Source of the DNA: Anastatus disparis
Taxonomy: Eukaryota > Arthropoda > Insecta > Hymenoptera > Eupelmidae
Length of the DNA: 64,000 nt
Assembly (NCBI GenBank): GCA_017163975.1
Contig: JAFFSR010000227.1
Location: 4,402,001 to 4,466,000, forward strand
Reading direction: 5' to 3'
Shown here: positions 35,711-46,179 of the stretch, piece after piece
Layout: each line of letters begins with the position of its first letter
Position numbering within the stretch: position 1 is the stretch's first letter
Program-made: the position numbers and the translations under genes
The notes under the pieces: generated by a model
Told to the model about the DNA's origin: nothing
The model's input: only the letters and a program-made list of their open reading frames with translations
Database searches by the model: none

Positions 35711-37404
35711 AGCTCTCTCCTATTGGTCTCTAGGTCAAGGGTCCGCGTTTTTTTTGTGTTTGAAATTCTTTGTGTTGATTAGTGTAAACTATTATTTTTT
35801 ATTTAAATGTTATTAAAAACCGAAGATCTTAAAAGAGCTAGGACTTAGGACTTACATTATTGGCTTACATTATTATTTCAAAGTTCATGTGAAATGGGAG
35901 AAAATAAGCCATCGAAAAACAATTTCTGACTTGGCGAAAAATAAATAATTTCAATTTCCATTTAATACATATATGAACCGGTCGTTCCTGGTTCGATTCT
36001 TGGCACCGTCGCTTTATTTTTCTGGTTTTTTCTCGAATACTTTCCTCCTTATAAATGGCGTCCAATAAGCTATTTAATAGTAACGAATTATATTTTTTAA
36101 ATTTTAATTAATAGGAAGCAGAATTAGACGAGATATAAAAGAAAATCATCGAACTGCAAGAGAAGAATCATCTCAAATAAATAGCCGAGAAGGATGAAAT
36201 AAGAAGAGAAAGTTATATAAATGATTGGATTAATAGGGTTGTGTCTGACTTCATAAAATTCAAAAAGGAGAATCATTTATAAAAACGTTTAGGGATACCT
36301 GATATCAGACCCACTAACGCTTCTAAAATGGCTTTCTTTAAAGGCAATAGCGCTAGGAAAACCTACCGACCTGCTCCAACGTACGACACGACCTGGGTAA
36401 AAGACGATGGAGTGGAGTCTTCTTATCATGATGCACGACGACAATTGCAACCCTCGAATAGAGGCCGCGGAAAAGGACAGCGAGCAACAGGCTCTCGAAA
36501 GGGATTTAATTCTAAGCGTTTTGAAACGCATCGCGAGACTAAAAGCAACGAAACTTTTAATGAGTTAGGACGCGAATTGAAGGATAAACTATTTTCTGGA
36601 GTGAAGAATAGCGCATCGGCGATGGACCGACTCGATGCAGTTAACACAACTAAAGCAGTAACGATTCCAGTTACTTTAAGATCTATTGGATTTGCCACAT
36701 TACACATATTTACTACTTTGTTTGAATTTAATAACGTTCCTGTGCGTGGCACAATCTATCAACTTTATAGAGTAGGCTTGGCATTGTTTCAAGCTAAAGT
36801 CCAAGTCATACAGCGGGCAGTAGTTACTATATTAAGTAACGAAGATGATTATCGTCGCAATGCGATGAGTGAAGACTGGATTCAGGCTGCTAAGAGTGTG
36901 ATCGCGATTCCTGATCAACTAAGCCTAATAATAAATGTAATTGGGAAGATAAGGACATTTTTGAAGATCACAATCGAAGAGAGGTTTTTTGGTGGCGGGG
37001 GACAGTCAGATTGTGCTTTACTAATTTTATTTATTTTCAGGTTTCTTTCCAGCTCTCTCCTATTGGTCTCTAGGTCAAGGGTCCGCGTTTTTTTTGTGTT
37101 TGAAATTCTTTGTGTTGATTAGTGTAAACTATTATTTTTTATTTAAATGTTATTAAAAACCGAAGATCTTAAAAGAGCTAGGACTTAGGACTTACATTAT
37201 TGGCTTACATTATTATTTCAAAGTTCATGTGAAATGGGAGAAAATAAGCCCTCGAAAAACAATTTCTGACTTGGCGAACAATAAATAATTTCAATTTCCA
37301 TTTAATACATATATGAACCGGTCGTTCCTGGTTTGATTCTTGGCACCGTCGCTTTATTTTTCTGGTTTTTTCCCGAATACTTTCCTCTTTATAAATGGCG
37401 TCCA
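35711..37404 (+). mobile_element. Short element: about 354-bp direct repeats around a 1-kb interior
   Basis: 35711-36064 and 37051-37404 are near-identical direct repeats (from AGCTCTCTCC to ATGGCGTCCA). Between them lies the 264-codon ORF at 36328. This is the shape of a terminal-repeat retroelement in miniature, or of an insertion by repeat-mediated recombination. No TG..CA-bounded LTR or clear primer site is seen, although each repeat contains a tRNA T-arm-like GGTTCGATTC. Confidence 0.45.
36328..37122 (+). CDS. Hypothetical protein, basic N-terminus and helical core, retro- or virus-derived
   Basis: 264 codons. Residues 1-80 are basic and Gly/Arg/Ser-rich (NRGRGKGQRATGSRKGF), like an RNA- or DNA-binding tail. 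Residues about 85-225 are helical with hydrophobic segments. The last roughly 35 residues run into the downstream direct repeat and are probably not original. The upstream sequence from 36110 reads in the same frame as a coiled-coil interrupted by three stops, so the original protein was longer and is degraded. A gag- or nucleoprotein-like role is conceivable but unproven; no zinc knuckle or protease is visible. Confidence 0.4.
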   Translation: MAFFKGNSARKTYRPAPTYDTTWVKDDGVESSYHDARRQLQPSNRGRGKGQRATGSRKGFNSKRFETHRETKSNETFNELGRELKDKLFSGVKNSASAMDRLDAVNTTKAVTIPVTLRSIGFATLHIFTTLFEFNNVPVRGTIYQLYRVGLALFQAKVQVIQRAVVTILSNEDDYRRNAMSEDWIQAAKSVIAIPDQLSLIINVIGKIRTFLKITIEERFFGGGGQSDCALLILFIFRFLSSSLLLVSRSRVRVFFVFEILCVD

Positions 37405-37730
37405 TCGTGAAGCCACCGAAGATCTTAAAAGAGCTAGGACTTAGGACTTACATTATTAGCATACATTATTATTTACTTACATTATTATTTCAAAGTTCAT
37501 GTGAAATGGGAAAAAATAAGCCCTCGAAAAACAATTTCTGACTTGGCGAACAATAAATAATTTCAATTTCCATTTAATACATATATGAACCTGTCGTTCC
37601 TGGTTCGATTCTTGGCACCATCGCTTTATTTTTCTGATTTTTTCCGGAATACTTTCCTCCTTATAAATGGCGTCCATCGTAAAGCCACCGAAGATCTTAA
37701 AAGAGCTAGGACTTAGGACTTAAAGTATTG
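37160..37730. repeat. Tandem partial copies of the 354-bp repeat
   Basis: The motif CCGAAGATCTTAAAAGAGC starts at about 35820, 37161, 37419 and 37689. The unit from 37419 is a third copy with small indels. The fourth copy is cut off and runs into the ORF at 37728. Confidence 0.65.
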
Positions 37731-37970
37731 GCGAATCAAGAAATAAGTTGTCGTTTGAATTTAGAATATGGCCCAGTTATGATAATTTCATCATATACGG
37801 GAGAGCGAGTTGTTTTTAATGAGGGGGATTTCAACAAAGTACTTGCGTCCGCGTCTAGTAACGCTAATTACGATGAATATGCCGCTCTGTGCAATGAAAT
37901 TCTGGGGGTATTAAAGGACGATCCTATTCGAAAATTATTAGGGATCAAAACGTGTGAAAAAAGGAGATAA
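37728..37970 (+). CDS. Hypothetical 80-residue protein fragment
   Basis: The open frame starts exactly where the last repeat copy stops, at a non-ATG-looking junction. The protein has a mixed strand-helix character (YGPVMIISSYTGERVVFNEG, then a helical segment ending KLLGIKTCEKRR). It is probably the internal domain of a larger retro- or virus-derived gene. Not recognised. Confidence 0.3.
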   Translation: MANQEISCRLNLEYGPVMIISSYTGERVVFNEGDFNKVLASASSNANYDEYAALCNEILGVLKDDPIRKLLGIKTCEKRR

Positions 37971-38043
37971 CCAATTGACGTTACAATTCGCGTGCCACCG
38001 TGGTGAAGGAAGAACATCCATCTTGAGATTTTATTCCTTCTGT

Positions 38044-38466
38044 CGCGAGCGGCCGAGCTGGTTAGAGTAACTATTGATGTTAAGAGTAGCCGAAAGTTAG
38101 TTAATGCAAATAAATTAATTTTACATGAACGAAAAAATTAATAATATTTTCCATTTCAGAGTTCTACATATAAAAAAAATAAAAAATGCAGTTCATTTTA
38201 TTCATATTATTAACTATTGTTAGAAGAAATTTTTTAATTATTGATATGGTTAATCATAGATATGGCTTACAATAAAATATTATTTGATGATTACAAAGAA
38301 AAAAAAAGAAATAACAAACTTAGATATGTTCACTAACGTAAATTCGAAATTTGTATACACAGAAAAACAGTTTAGGGCTGAATTCAAAGACTTATATTTT
38401 AACATTTTGAAAGAAAAATGCAAATTAGAAAAGAAAAATAATACTGCTCATGCTTTGCAAAAATAG
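38044..38466 (+). pseudogene. Rearranged envelope-retroelement fragment (older copy)
   Basis: Starts with a tRNA A-box-like block (GGCCGAGCTGGTTAGAG) and then contains short pieces matching, in order, the integrase tail (38660-38720), the envelope start (38770-38820) and the envelope C-terminal part (39590-39750), with the middle deleted. It ends in THAHALQ-like codons (TAHALQ) also seen at 39031-39050. This is an internally deleted duplicate of the element that follows. Confidence 0.5.
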
Positions 38467-38722
38467 CTTGTGAAAATTTAATACTATCGAAAGAAAAGTC
38501 TAAATTATATCACGATAGATTCATAAAACCTGTAGAATTTCAAATAGGTGATAAAGTATGGCTTATAAAAGAGCCAAAACCAGGTAAATTAGAAAAAAAT
38601 CAAAACCTGGGACCTTTTGAAGTATTAAAAGTCCACGAAAATAGCAATATCTCTATAGATTTTAAGGGTGGCTCAAAATTAGTTCATGCAAATAAATTAA
38701 TTTTACATGAACGGAAAAATTA
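38467..38722 (+). pseudogene. Ty3/gypsy-type integrase C-terminal fragment
   Basis: About 83 codons with the hallmark layout of gypsy integrase C-termini: HDRF, then FQIGDKVWLIKEPKPGKL, LGPFEVLKV and a final KLVHANKLILHERKN. The catalytic core and reverse transcriptase are absent. It is followed by a TTTCAG acceptor and an envelope-like frame, as in errantiviruses, where env is made from a spliced RNA. Confidence 0.75.
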
Positions 38723-38772
38723 ATATTATTTTATGTTTCAGAAAGAAAAAGGAAAAGAAAAAGTAAAAAAAA

Positions 38773-39923
38773 ATGCTGTTCATTTTATTATCTATTGTTA
38801 GAGAAAATGGTGCAATTATTGGATTTAATTGCGAATCTACGGATCCGATCATCACTACATATTCACTATTAGACACAGGAGAATGTGATTTTCAGCAAGA
38901 AAATATTACAATGACCAACTCTACAATAAAATTATTACAAATAGCGGAATTTAAAAAAATTAAGGTTATACAATGTAAAATAGAAATTCAAAGAACGGTT
39001 TTTCATTGCGGGGTGTTCAGTCACCTTGGATCCACTGCTCATGCTTTGCAAGAATATCTATACGAAATAAGTCATGAAAAATGCAAATTTATTCATGACA
39101 CAGGAATATTTAAATTCGATAATATTCATACTATAGCCGATCTTAAAATAAATTCTACAAAATCAATAGGAATAGATCTCGCAGGCTCAGTAAAAGATAA
39201 AACATGCATAGGAGCATCGTACGCAGACAACTTCGGATTCTGGGACATATAAAAATAACATTATTAGAAGAATGTGCTCAAGTAAGTCTAAAAAATGATA
39301 AGATTAGATTAAATTCGAGAACAGTATGTAAATTTTCGGATCAACATTGCATTGATTCACAAGCAGTATATACTTTTTGGGCACACTTACCTACAGAAGA
39401 GGGTTTCAAAACAGAATATGAGACTTTATACAGAGGCCCTGCAACTATTATTAATTCACCTAATCAAAATCCCGTATATACCGTAAACACAGAATCAGTA
39501 ACATTTTCTTTGTCCGCTTTAAATAATGTAAAAATTTGCGATAGAATAATAAGAAAAACGAAACGCCCTAAACTATTTATTTTAGATACATCTTATAATA
39601 AAATATTATTCGACGGTAATACGATAAAAAAAGATGTAACAAACGTAGATTTATTTACATATATAAACTCAAAATTTGTATATATTGAAAAACATTTTAG
39701 GGCTTATCTCAAAGACTGATATTTTAACATTTTGAAAGAAAAATGCAAATTAGAAGAAAAAAAAATAATACGCGAATCTCTATTTCTTGCATCCATAGCT
39801 CTCGACGAATTCGCCTTTAATATTATGCAAAAACCAGAATATTCATTTTATTTAATAAAATGTACACCAGTAGAAATACAGCTACAATTACCTGTATCAA
39901 CAAAAACGAAACATGATTTTTAA
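38773..39923 (+). pseudogene. Envelope glycoprotein remnant of an LTR retroelement
   Basis: Frames 38773-39252, 39204-39719 and 39732-39923 are parts of one glycoprotein interrupted by a frameshift near 39210-39250 and a stop at 39717. The N-terminal Cys pattern (FNCES, GECDF, QCKIE and then a conserved HCG) resembles the chuvirus-like glycoproteins captured by insect LTR elements; that family assignment is from the pattern only. The middle segment has a basic KRP followed by FILD. No functional protein can be made from this locus. Confidence 0.55.
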
Positions 39924-41300
39924 CACCAAAGACATATTACTGAAATCAGAATCAGAAATAAATTGTGATTCAATAATCCTGCAATATTATGAAATCAGAG
40001 AAAAATTTACAAGAATTACAACGATATATCATGTTTCCTTGCGAAAGAATCTTGCTAATGCTAATCATGGGAAGTGGGAGGCGCTTTGTGGTCGGCAGCT
40101 AGTTCATATTGCTTCCGCGTCAGTTTGCAATGAACAACTACTCTGGCAAGTCAAACAAGATCTCACGGAAGAGAAGTCGATTGTCAAGTCCAGAAAAAGA
40201 CCAGGAAAACAGTTCTCTATCACTATCAGGTTGCACCACGTGTACAAAACAATCTGAGCAAGTTAATAACTTCGAGAACCTTGCAAGTTATTGTATCACT
40301 CTTGAACGATCGGACACATCGGCCTTAGTAAGTTATCATTTACATGCTTTCTTAGAATTTAAAGAGTTTTTGTTAGTCGAAGAGTTGCGTCAATTTTTGT
40401 TTGATATATATAATGAACCATCACATATAATATACAATCATGTAAGTCACATAAATCGTGTTTAAAATATATTACTAAAGAGGATACAAAGATATATACT
40501 AATATTAAAATTGCTGATGTATATATTAAGTACTAAAAATGTAAGTACTAAAAAAATAAGTACTAAAATATTTTTTTTCACTGATCCTTTTGTTATTGAA
40601 CACGGCTTTTGTTATCAGCAAGGTAGGAATATACAATATACTTTTCATTTAAATCATTTAATAATATCCTTTAATAATTCTAATAGTGAGAACGATATAT
40701 GTATGAGAGAATATACTCTTTATTTAAATCATTCAATAATATCCTTTAATAATTCCAATACTGAGAACGATCTCACTCAATCAAATATTGGCGGAGCATT
40801 TCCACTCTTTTATTCAATCATTTACTTGAACATTTTAAATCTAACTAAATCTACTTATTCACTGACTTACATACATACTTATTCATTTTAATTTAGTTCT
40901 GGTGAAAGCCAAGACTTAACACCATAAATGTTATAAACTATAAGAATATTAGAAACCGCGCAAAATATTAACATTTATCATTTTATAGAAATAGTCAGTA
41001 AAAAAATTCAAATAAGAAATGTTAGGTTGTCAAAAATCGAACAATTTTGAAGTTGGATTCGTGAATTTGAATAGAATTTAGTATTTTGTAACTACCATAA
41101 AGCTTGAGCCTTGCTACATTAATAATTAGTAATTTTTTTTATCATTTACGTTTTCATTTTAATTTGTGTATTTAAAAATATGAGATTTTGTTAAAATTAA
41201 TAAATTTTAACTTTGAATTGAGATTGTGTTCCCATTTATTTACTTTTCCTACTACATTAAGTCAAACGAAAAATATAGAACGTAAATTTGTAAAAAGTCA
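39924..41300. other. 3' part of retroelement mosaic, no confident gene
   Basis: Short frames at 40109-40465 and 40511-40891 are unassigned. The second contains a roughly 90-bp tandem duplication (SFNNSN repeated with spacing of about 29 codons). No LTR end could be located with confidence. Confidence 0.3.
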
Positions 41301-41520
41301 GAATTAAAATAAATCTTAATTCTACTTGTAAACCATAAATGTAGAAAAATGATTGTAGAATCCCCTCTCGTAGCTCTCACTATAGTCGGTCTAGACCTAA
41401 TAATATTAGTAATTAGACGGTTTCTTCGGCATTATATAATGTCTAATCTCCCGTCTTAACATTATAATTATGAATCATTTGATTTAAAATTAAATTAATA
41501 TGTTAAGGTGAAGGAAATAA

Positions 41521-41725
41521 TTCATTTAGTAAAATCATTGGATATATCAATGAAATTGTTGGTCTAAAACTAGTTGGCCAGTCTAAGCGTCACCGATCTT
41601 TAAGAATTTGTATCGATAATGGTTCCAATAGGCTTATTCGCATTCTATTTTGGAATATTATCTCTCAATATGAAGTACAATTAAAAGTTAATGAGGTAAT
41701 ACAAGTGTTCTGTGAGCAGATTTTT
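41521..41725 (+). pseudogene. OB-fold (RPA-like) fragment
   Basis: An open stretch beginning FSKIIGYINEIVGLKL and followed by RSLRICIDNGS and LIRILFWNIIS has the strand pattern of RPA-type OB folds (G-x-I near strand 1; a D-x-x-G turn before the strand ending in W). No start codon or flanking exon is clear. It shares the short I-x-GY(I/V) start with exons at 44664 and 45683 of the gene downstream. Confidence 0.45.
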
Positions 41726-41763
41726 TCCCTTAAACCAATCACCACAAAAAAAAACACACTCAG

Positions 41764-41872
41764 AAAATAAGCTATTTAATAGTAACGAATTCTTTTTTAA
41801 ATTTTAATAGGAAGCAGAATTAGACGAGATATAAAAGAAAATCATCGAACTGCAAGAGAAGAATCATCTTTT
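41764..41872 (+). repeat. Second copy of the 36065-36170 segment
   Basis: AAGCTATTTAATAGTAACG and the GAAGCAGAATTAGACGAGAT block repeat the sequence that follows the first direct repeat at 36064, showing that the retroelement mosaic extends to here. Confidence 0.7.
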
Positions 41873-42100
41873 TGATTTTTGATTTTTCAGTTCTTTTTTA
41901 AATTTTTATTTAATTAACAATATTACTCATTTAAAGTAATATTGTTCTGTCTAAATTTTTTTTTATTTTTAAAAATATCCAAAATAAACACAAAAGAAAC
42001 CTTTAATCAGCGTATTTAGTTATACGAACATTAGCCAACTATTGCATATATCATAGCAATATTAGTTTAAGATTAGTTATCAGTTTTCAAATGGTTTAAA

Positions 42101-42291
42101 ATGTCTATGTTAAACTCAGATGTGCACTTCGATAGATGTAACCCTTTTAATATCAAAGGGCGTTACAAAAGAAATAACTTGAGATGGATGTCCAGAGACA
42201 TTTTGGATTTATTTCCAAATCTTCATCACAGACAAAGAATATGTTATGTTTGTAGAAATAGAGCAAAAGCTTTAATTCCTTCAGGTAAATA
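42101..42291 (+). CDS. Cys-containing exon, possible zinc-binding N-terminus
   Basis: About 62 residues from the ATG to a donor (TTCAG|GTAAAT near 42285). It has RCNPF at residues 12-16, a basic stretch and FPNLHHRQRICYVCRNRAKAL with C-x2-C, which could bind zinc together with the first Cys. Reading past the donor gives low-complexity codons and a stop at 42395, so splicing is likely. The next exon is not identified; the satellite at 42377 lies in the presumed intron. Confidence 0.45.
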
Positions 42292-42376
42292 CAACATTAT
42301 TCATTATAATTATTCGATAATTTTTGTGAAATTTCATAGTTCAATATCAATATCTCTTGAAAATTCGAGCAGCAGA

Positions 42377-43481
42377 GGAAGATCTTCTTCAACATAAACT
42401 ATCGCAACTTTATTATATATAGGCTTATTATATCGTTTGTTATCCAATTTATTATTGCATACAATACATAATATTACAACCAATTATTAACTAGGGCATT
42501 ACATAATATTTATACCCAAGTTGACGGATTCGTAAGAGAAAGATCTTCTTCAACATAAACTATTGCAACTTTATTATATATAGGCATATTATATATATAT
42601 ATTCTTATCCAATTTATTATTGCATACAATAGACATAGCAACACTTCTTGAAGTGCAACCAATTATTAACTAGGGCATTACATAATATTTATACCCAAGT
42701 TGACGGATTCGTAAGAGAAAGATCTTCTTCAACATAAACTATTACAACTTTATTATATATAGGCATATTATATATATATTCTTATCCAATTTATTATTGC
42801 ATACAATAGACATAGCAACACTTCTTGAAGTGCAACCAATTATTAACTAGGGCATTACATAATATTTATACCCAAGTTGACGGATTCGTAAGAGGAAGAT
42901 CTTCTTCAACATAAACTATTGCCACTTTATTATATATAGGCATATTATATATATTCTTATCCAATTTATTATTACATACAATAGACATAGCAACACTTCT
43001 TGAAGTGCAACCAATTATTAACTAGGGCATTACATAATATTTATACCCAAGTTGACGGATTCGTAAGAGGAAGATCTTCTTCAACATAAACTATTGCAAC
43101 TTCATTATATATAGGCATATTATATATATTCTTATCCAATTTATTATTGCATACAATAGACATAGCAACACTTCTTGAAGTGCAACCAATTATTAACTAG
43201 GGCATTACATAATATTTATACCCAAGTTGACGGATTCGTAAGAGGAAGATCTTCTTCAACATAAACTATTGCAACTTCATTATATATAGGCATATTATAT
43301 ATATTCTTATCCAATTTATTATTGCATACAATAGACATAGCAACACTTCTTGAAGTGCAACCAATTATTAACTAGGGCATTACATAATATTTATACCCAA
43401 GTTGACGGATTCGTAAGAGGAAGATCTTCTTCAACATAAACTATTGCAACTTTATTATATATAGGCATATTATATATAGGC

Positions 43482-43490
<9 letters not shown>
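42377..43490. repeat. About 176-bp satellite, 6-7 tandem copies
   Basis: Units starting with GGAAGATCTTCTTCAACATA recur near 42377, 42541, 42718, 42894, 43070, 43247 and 43423. Each contains CACTTCTTGAAGTGC (a 15-nt palindrome, absent in the first unit) and CCAAGTTGACGGATTCG. Units 4-6 are almost identical; the first is shorter and the most diverged. Confidence 0.9.

Positions 43491-43523
<33 letters not shown>
43480..43523. repeat. (TA)n microsatellite
   Basis: About 20 TA repeats directly at the end of the satellite array. Confidence 0.9.
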
Positions 43524-43527
<4 letters not shown>

Positions 43528-43553
43528 GAATTTATAATCCTAATATACCCTTT

Positions 43554-43889
43554 ATGGAAATTAACAAGGAACCTTTTGAATACAATTACAAATCTATTAA
43601 ATACAATAGTGATTTGATAGCCGATATTATTATAAAATTTTCGAAAATATCTTTTATTGAGTGTTTAGTGTTGGATCGACTTAATAACGTCGAAGAATCG
43701 GCAATAAGAGCTCTCAATGAATTTATAATAATTCAAAATTTTACATATAACCTTTCAGTAATTAAATAAGCAATAGAAGAATTAATGAACAAATCATTTA
43801 TAATTGAAAAAACTCTTTTTTCTTTGCCCGTTAATAAAGTCGATGTACCATATTTAATGGTCAACATAATTTTTATATTCATTCAATAA
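43554..43889 (+). pseudogene. Unrecognised exon-like frame with an in-frame stop
   Basis: 71 codons end at TAA (43767-43769), but the same frame stays open for 39 more codons of protein-like sequence (AIEELMNKSFIIEKTLF) to 43889. This suggests a nonsense mutation. No known domain is seen. Confidence 0.35.
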
Positions 43890-44268
43890 TATTGATTACT
43901 GAAATTTTAACTCTAAGAAGAGAGTTCATACATAAAAAAATACATAGAAATTTTATGTATTTTTTGAGGTTAAAAAGCATGCTTTTATTTAATATGGATT
44001 TAATATGGAACGTAGCAATGCCTAATATTGCCCATAATTATAATCACTTTTTTTAAATATTGTCTTATCTCTCTTTTTATTTTTTATAAATGAATCGTAC
44101 ATAATTCTTTTACTAAAAACCCTTGTGAACAATAATTCATTTTTTATACCAAACTTTATCACTCATTTTTTTTTCTTTTTTCTTTTTTAAAGATATAAAG
44201 ATAAGATTTTATATTTTAAATCATGGCACTATTGTTTCAGTTTTTCAAGTTTTTTTTTATTGCTAAAA

Positions 44269-45888
44269 ATGGCTATCATGTATACATCTGATGCTGACTT
44301 TGATGAGTTTACGGACAAAGATCCAACAACGTAAGAACATTTTCAAAATGGAAATTTTTATTATAAACATTATTTAGTTATTAAGTTTATGTTCGTGTTG
44401 GATTTTTTATATAAAGAATTTAATTTAGATTTTCAACGAACAAAATTCTTAGCTTTGAAGATCATCTATATTTAACAAATTTATTAGCTTTGAATTTGAA
44501 TACATTAGTTACTATATTCAAATTCAAAGCTAATCAATTTATTCGTTGAAGATCATGAACACTTAATTCTTTGTGTATTTACATTCTCATATAATACCAG
44601 ATATTATTTCTTATTTTTACATTTCTAGATACTCATCATCGAAATATATAATTTTCTTTACAGAGAACTGATAGGATATGTGAATCATGTCATTGCACCG
44701 GGATAAGTCGACGCAGTACTACGTACGACTTTCGTGTGGCTACACAATTTGACCGCTAGATTTATACCTACAGTCAGTTTTTCTAACATTAAGTGATAAA
44801 ATAAAACAAGTGAAAATATAGGAAAATATATTCTCGATACTAAAAAACATTAAAAAAAGCAAAAAAAATAAAAAAACAAAATAAAAAGTCAACAGAAATT
44901 TACTAAACTTTTAAGGACTTTTTTTCATTTTATTTAACGTCGCTGTATTTAAGCTATCATTACGATACTTATCAGCGACGGAGATCATCAGCGTGTTTAG
45001 CACGTGTAACTTACAGCGGTACTTAAAATTAGCCGAAAGCGGGACTAGAACCCGGGGCCACCCGAGATTACAAGTCCATCGCTTCCTATTAAAATCATCA
45101 TTCAGAAAAGCACTGTTGTTGAGTACTTGGAAGTACATGTAGTACAATCAGCTACATTACTTGTAGAAAAGCCGAATGAGGTAACCTTTGATACCATAAG
45201 CACTGCTACTGGAGAAATATGTAAGTTATAATTTGAAATTCTTTTAATTTTTTTTTAAATAATTTTAATATCAAAGTTAATTTAGATTATTTAAGGTACT
45301 TAAATTTTATTTAACGTCGCTGTATTTAAGCTATCATTGCGATACTTATCAGCGACGGAGATCATCAGCGTGTTTAGCACGTGTAACTTACAGCGGTACT
45401 TAAAATTAGCCAAAAGCGGGACTAGAACCCGGGGCCACCCGAGATTACAAGTCCATCGCTTCCTATTAAAATCATCATTCAGAAAAGCACTGTTGTTGAG
45501 TACTTGGAAGTACATGTAGTACAATCAGCTACATTACTTGTAGAAAAGCCGAATCAGGTAACCTTTGATACCATAAGCACTGCTACTGGACAAATATGTA
45601 AGTTATAATTTGAAATTCTTTTAATTTTTTTTTTAATAATTTTAATATTAAAGTTAATTTAGATTATTATTACCGATTTCAGCTATCAAGGGTTATGTAA
45701 AAACCAAATTTGTTAGGTCAGACAGCAGATTTCAAACGATGTCGTATGGATGCGGGTCAATAACAGATGGGCAATATAAAGTAACTGTCCAAGTAGCTAA
45801 TTATGAACAGCTCAAATTAGAGAAAGGGGTCTATGTGAGAGTTGTTAGAAACATCATGAACAATGGTAAAATATTCATAAAAGTATAA
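44269..45888 (+). CDS. Small OB-fold-like gene with a duplicated exon
   Basis: Candidate exons: 44269-44330 (MAIMYTSDADFDEF..., phase 2), an exon from 44664 in the matching phase (ELIGYVNHVIAPG then a stop at 44704), the two near-identical 115-nt exons 45106-45220 and 45483-45597, and the last exon 45683-45888 (IKGYVKTKFVRSD..., ending FIKV). The last exon has alternating strands and a KGVYVRVV motif like the final strands of an OB fold. All donors are GTAAG and acceptors CAG. The 115-nt exons join the last exon in frame, but not each other. The in-frame stop at 44704 implies that the second exon is skipped, spliced earlier or decayed. The function is unknown; single-stranded nucleic-acid binding is inferred from the fold only. 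Confidence 0.5.
44931..45660. repeat. 377-bp tandem duplication containing an exon and a tRNA-like block
   Basis: The unit starting TATTTAACGTCGCTG at 44931 recurs at 45308. On the minus strand each copy holds a pol III B-box-like GGTTCTAGTCC (plus-strand 45042-45052 and 45419-45429) preceded by an anticodon-arm-like GGACTTGTAATC, which looks like a tRNA-derived SINE fragment. It lacks a folded acceptor arm and is not a functional tRNA. Confidence 0.75.
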
Positions 45889-46179
45889 TAATCATAACTT
45901 ATTACTTAAATTTTATATAGCTTATAAAAATTATATATATTTTATCATACAACTTTATATATTTTATTTTAATTTCATCTTTTATTACAACTTTATATCA
46001 TTTATTAAAAATTTAGACAATTATTGATTGTTTTTTTTTATGGATTACTTAAGATTTCATGCAAAGATAACACTGGCATCACTCCAGACTACGAACATGA
46101 TGTGATGACTGCTGACATAAATTTAAATCTAAATATAAATAAAAATTAATATTAAAATAATTTATTTATTTATTTTCAG

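Noticed and set aside
35865..37677. Three minus-strand 66-codon frames with CQESNQER
   Set aside because: They read through the direct repeat and its tRNA T-arm-like block; repeat-derived, not a gene.
42377..43490. CRISPR-like array
   Set aside because: Units are contiguous 176-bp satellite monomers without unique spacers, in eukaryotic DNA.
45038..45100. tRNA-Thr-like gene on the minus strand
   Set aside because: B-box and part of the anticodon arm only; no acceptor or D-arm pairing.
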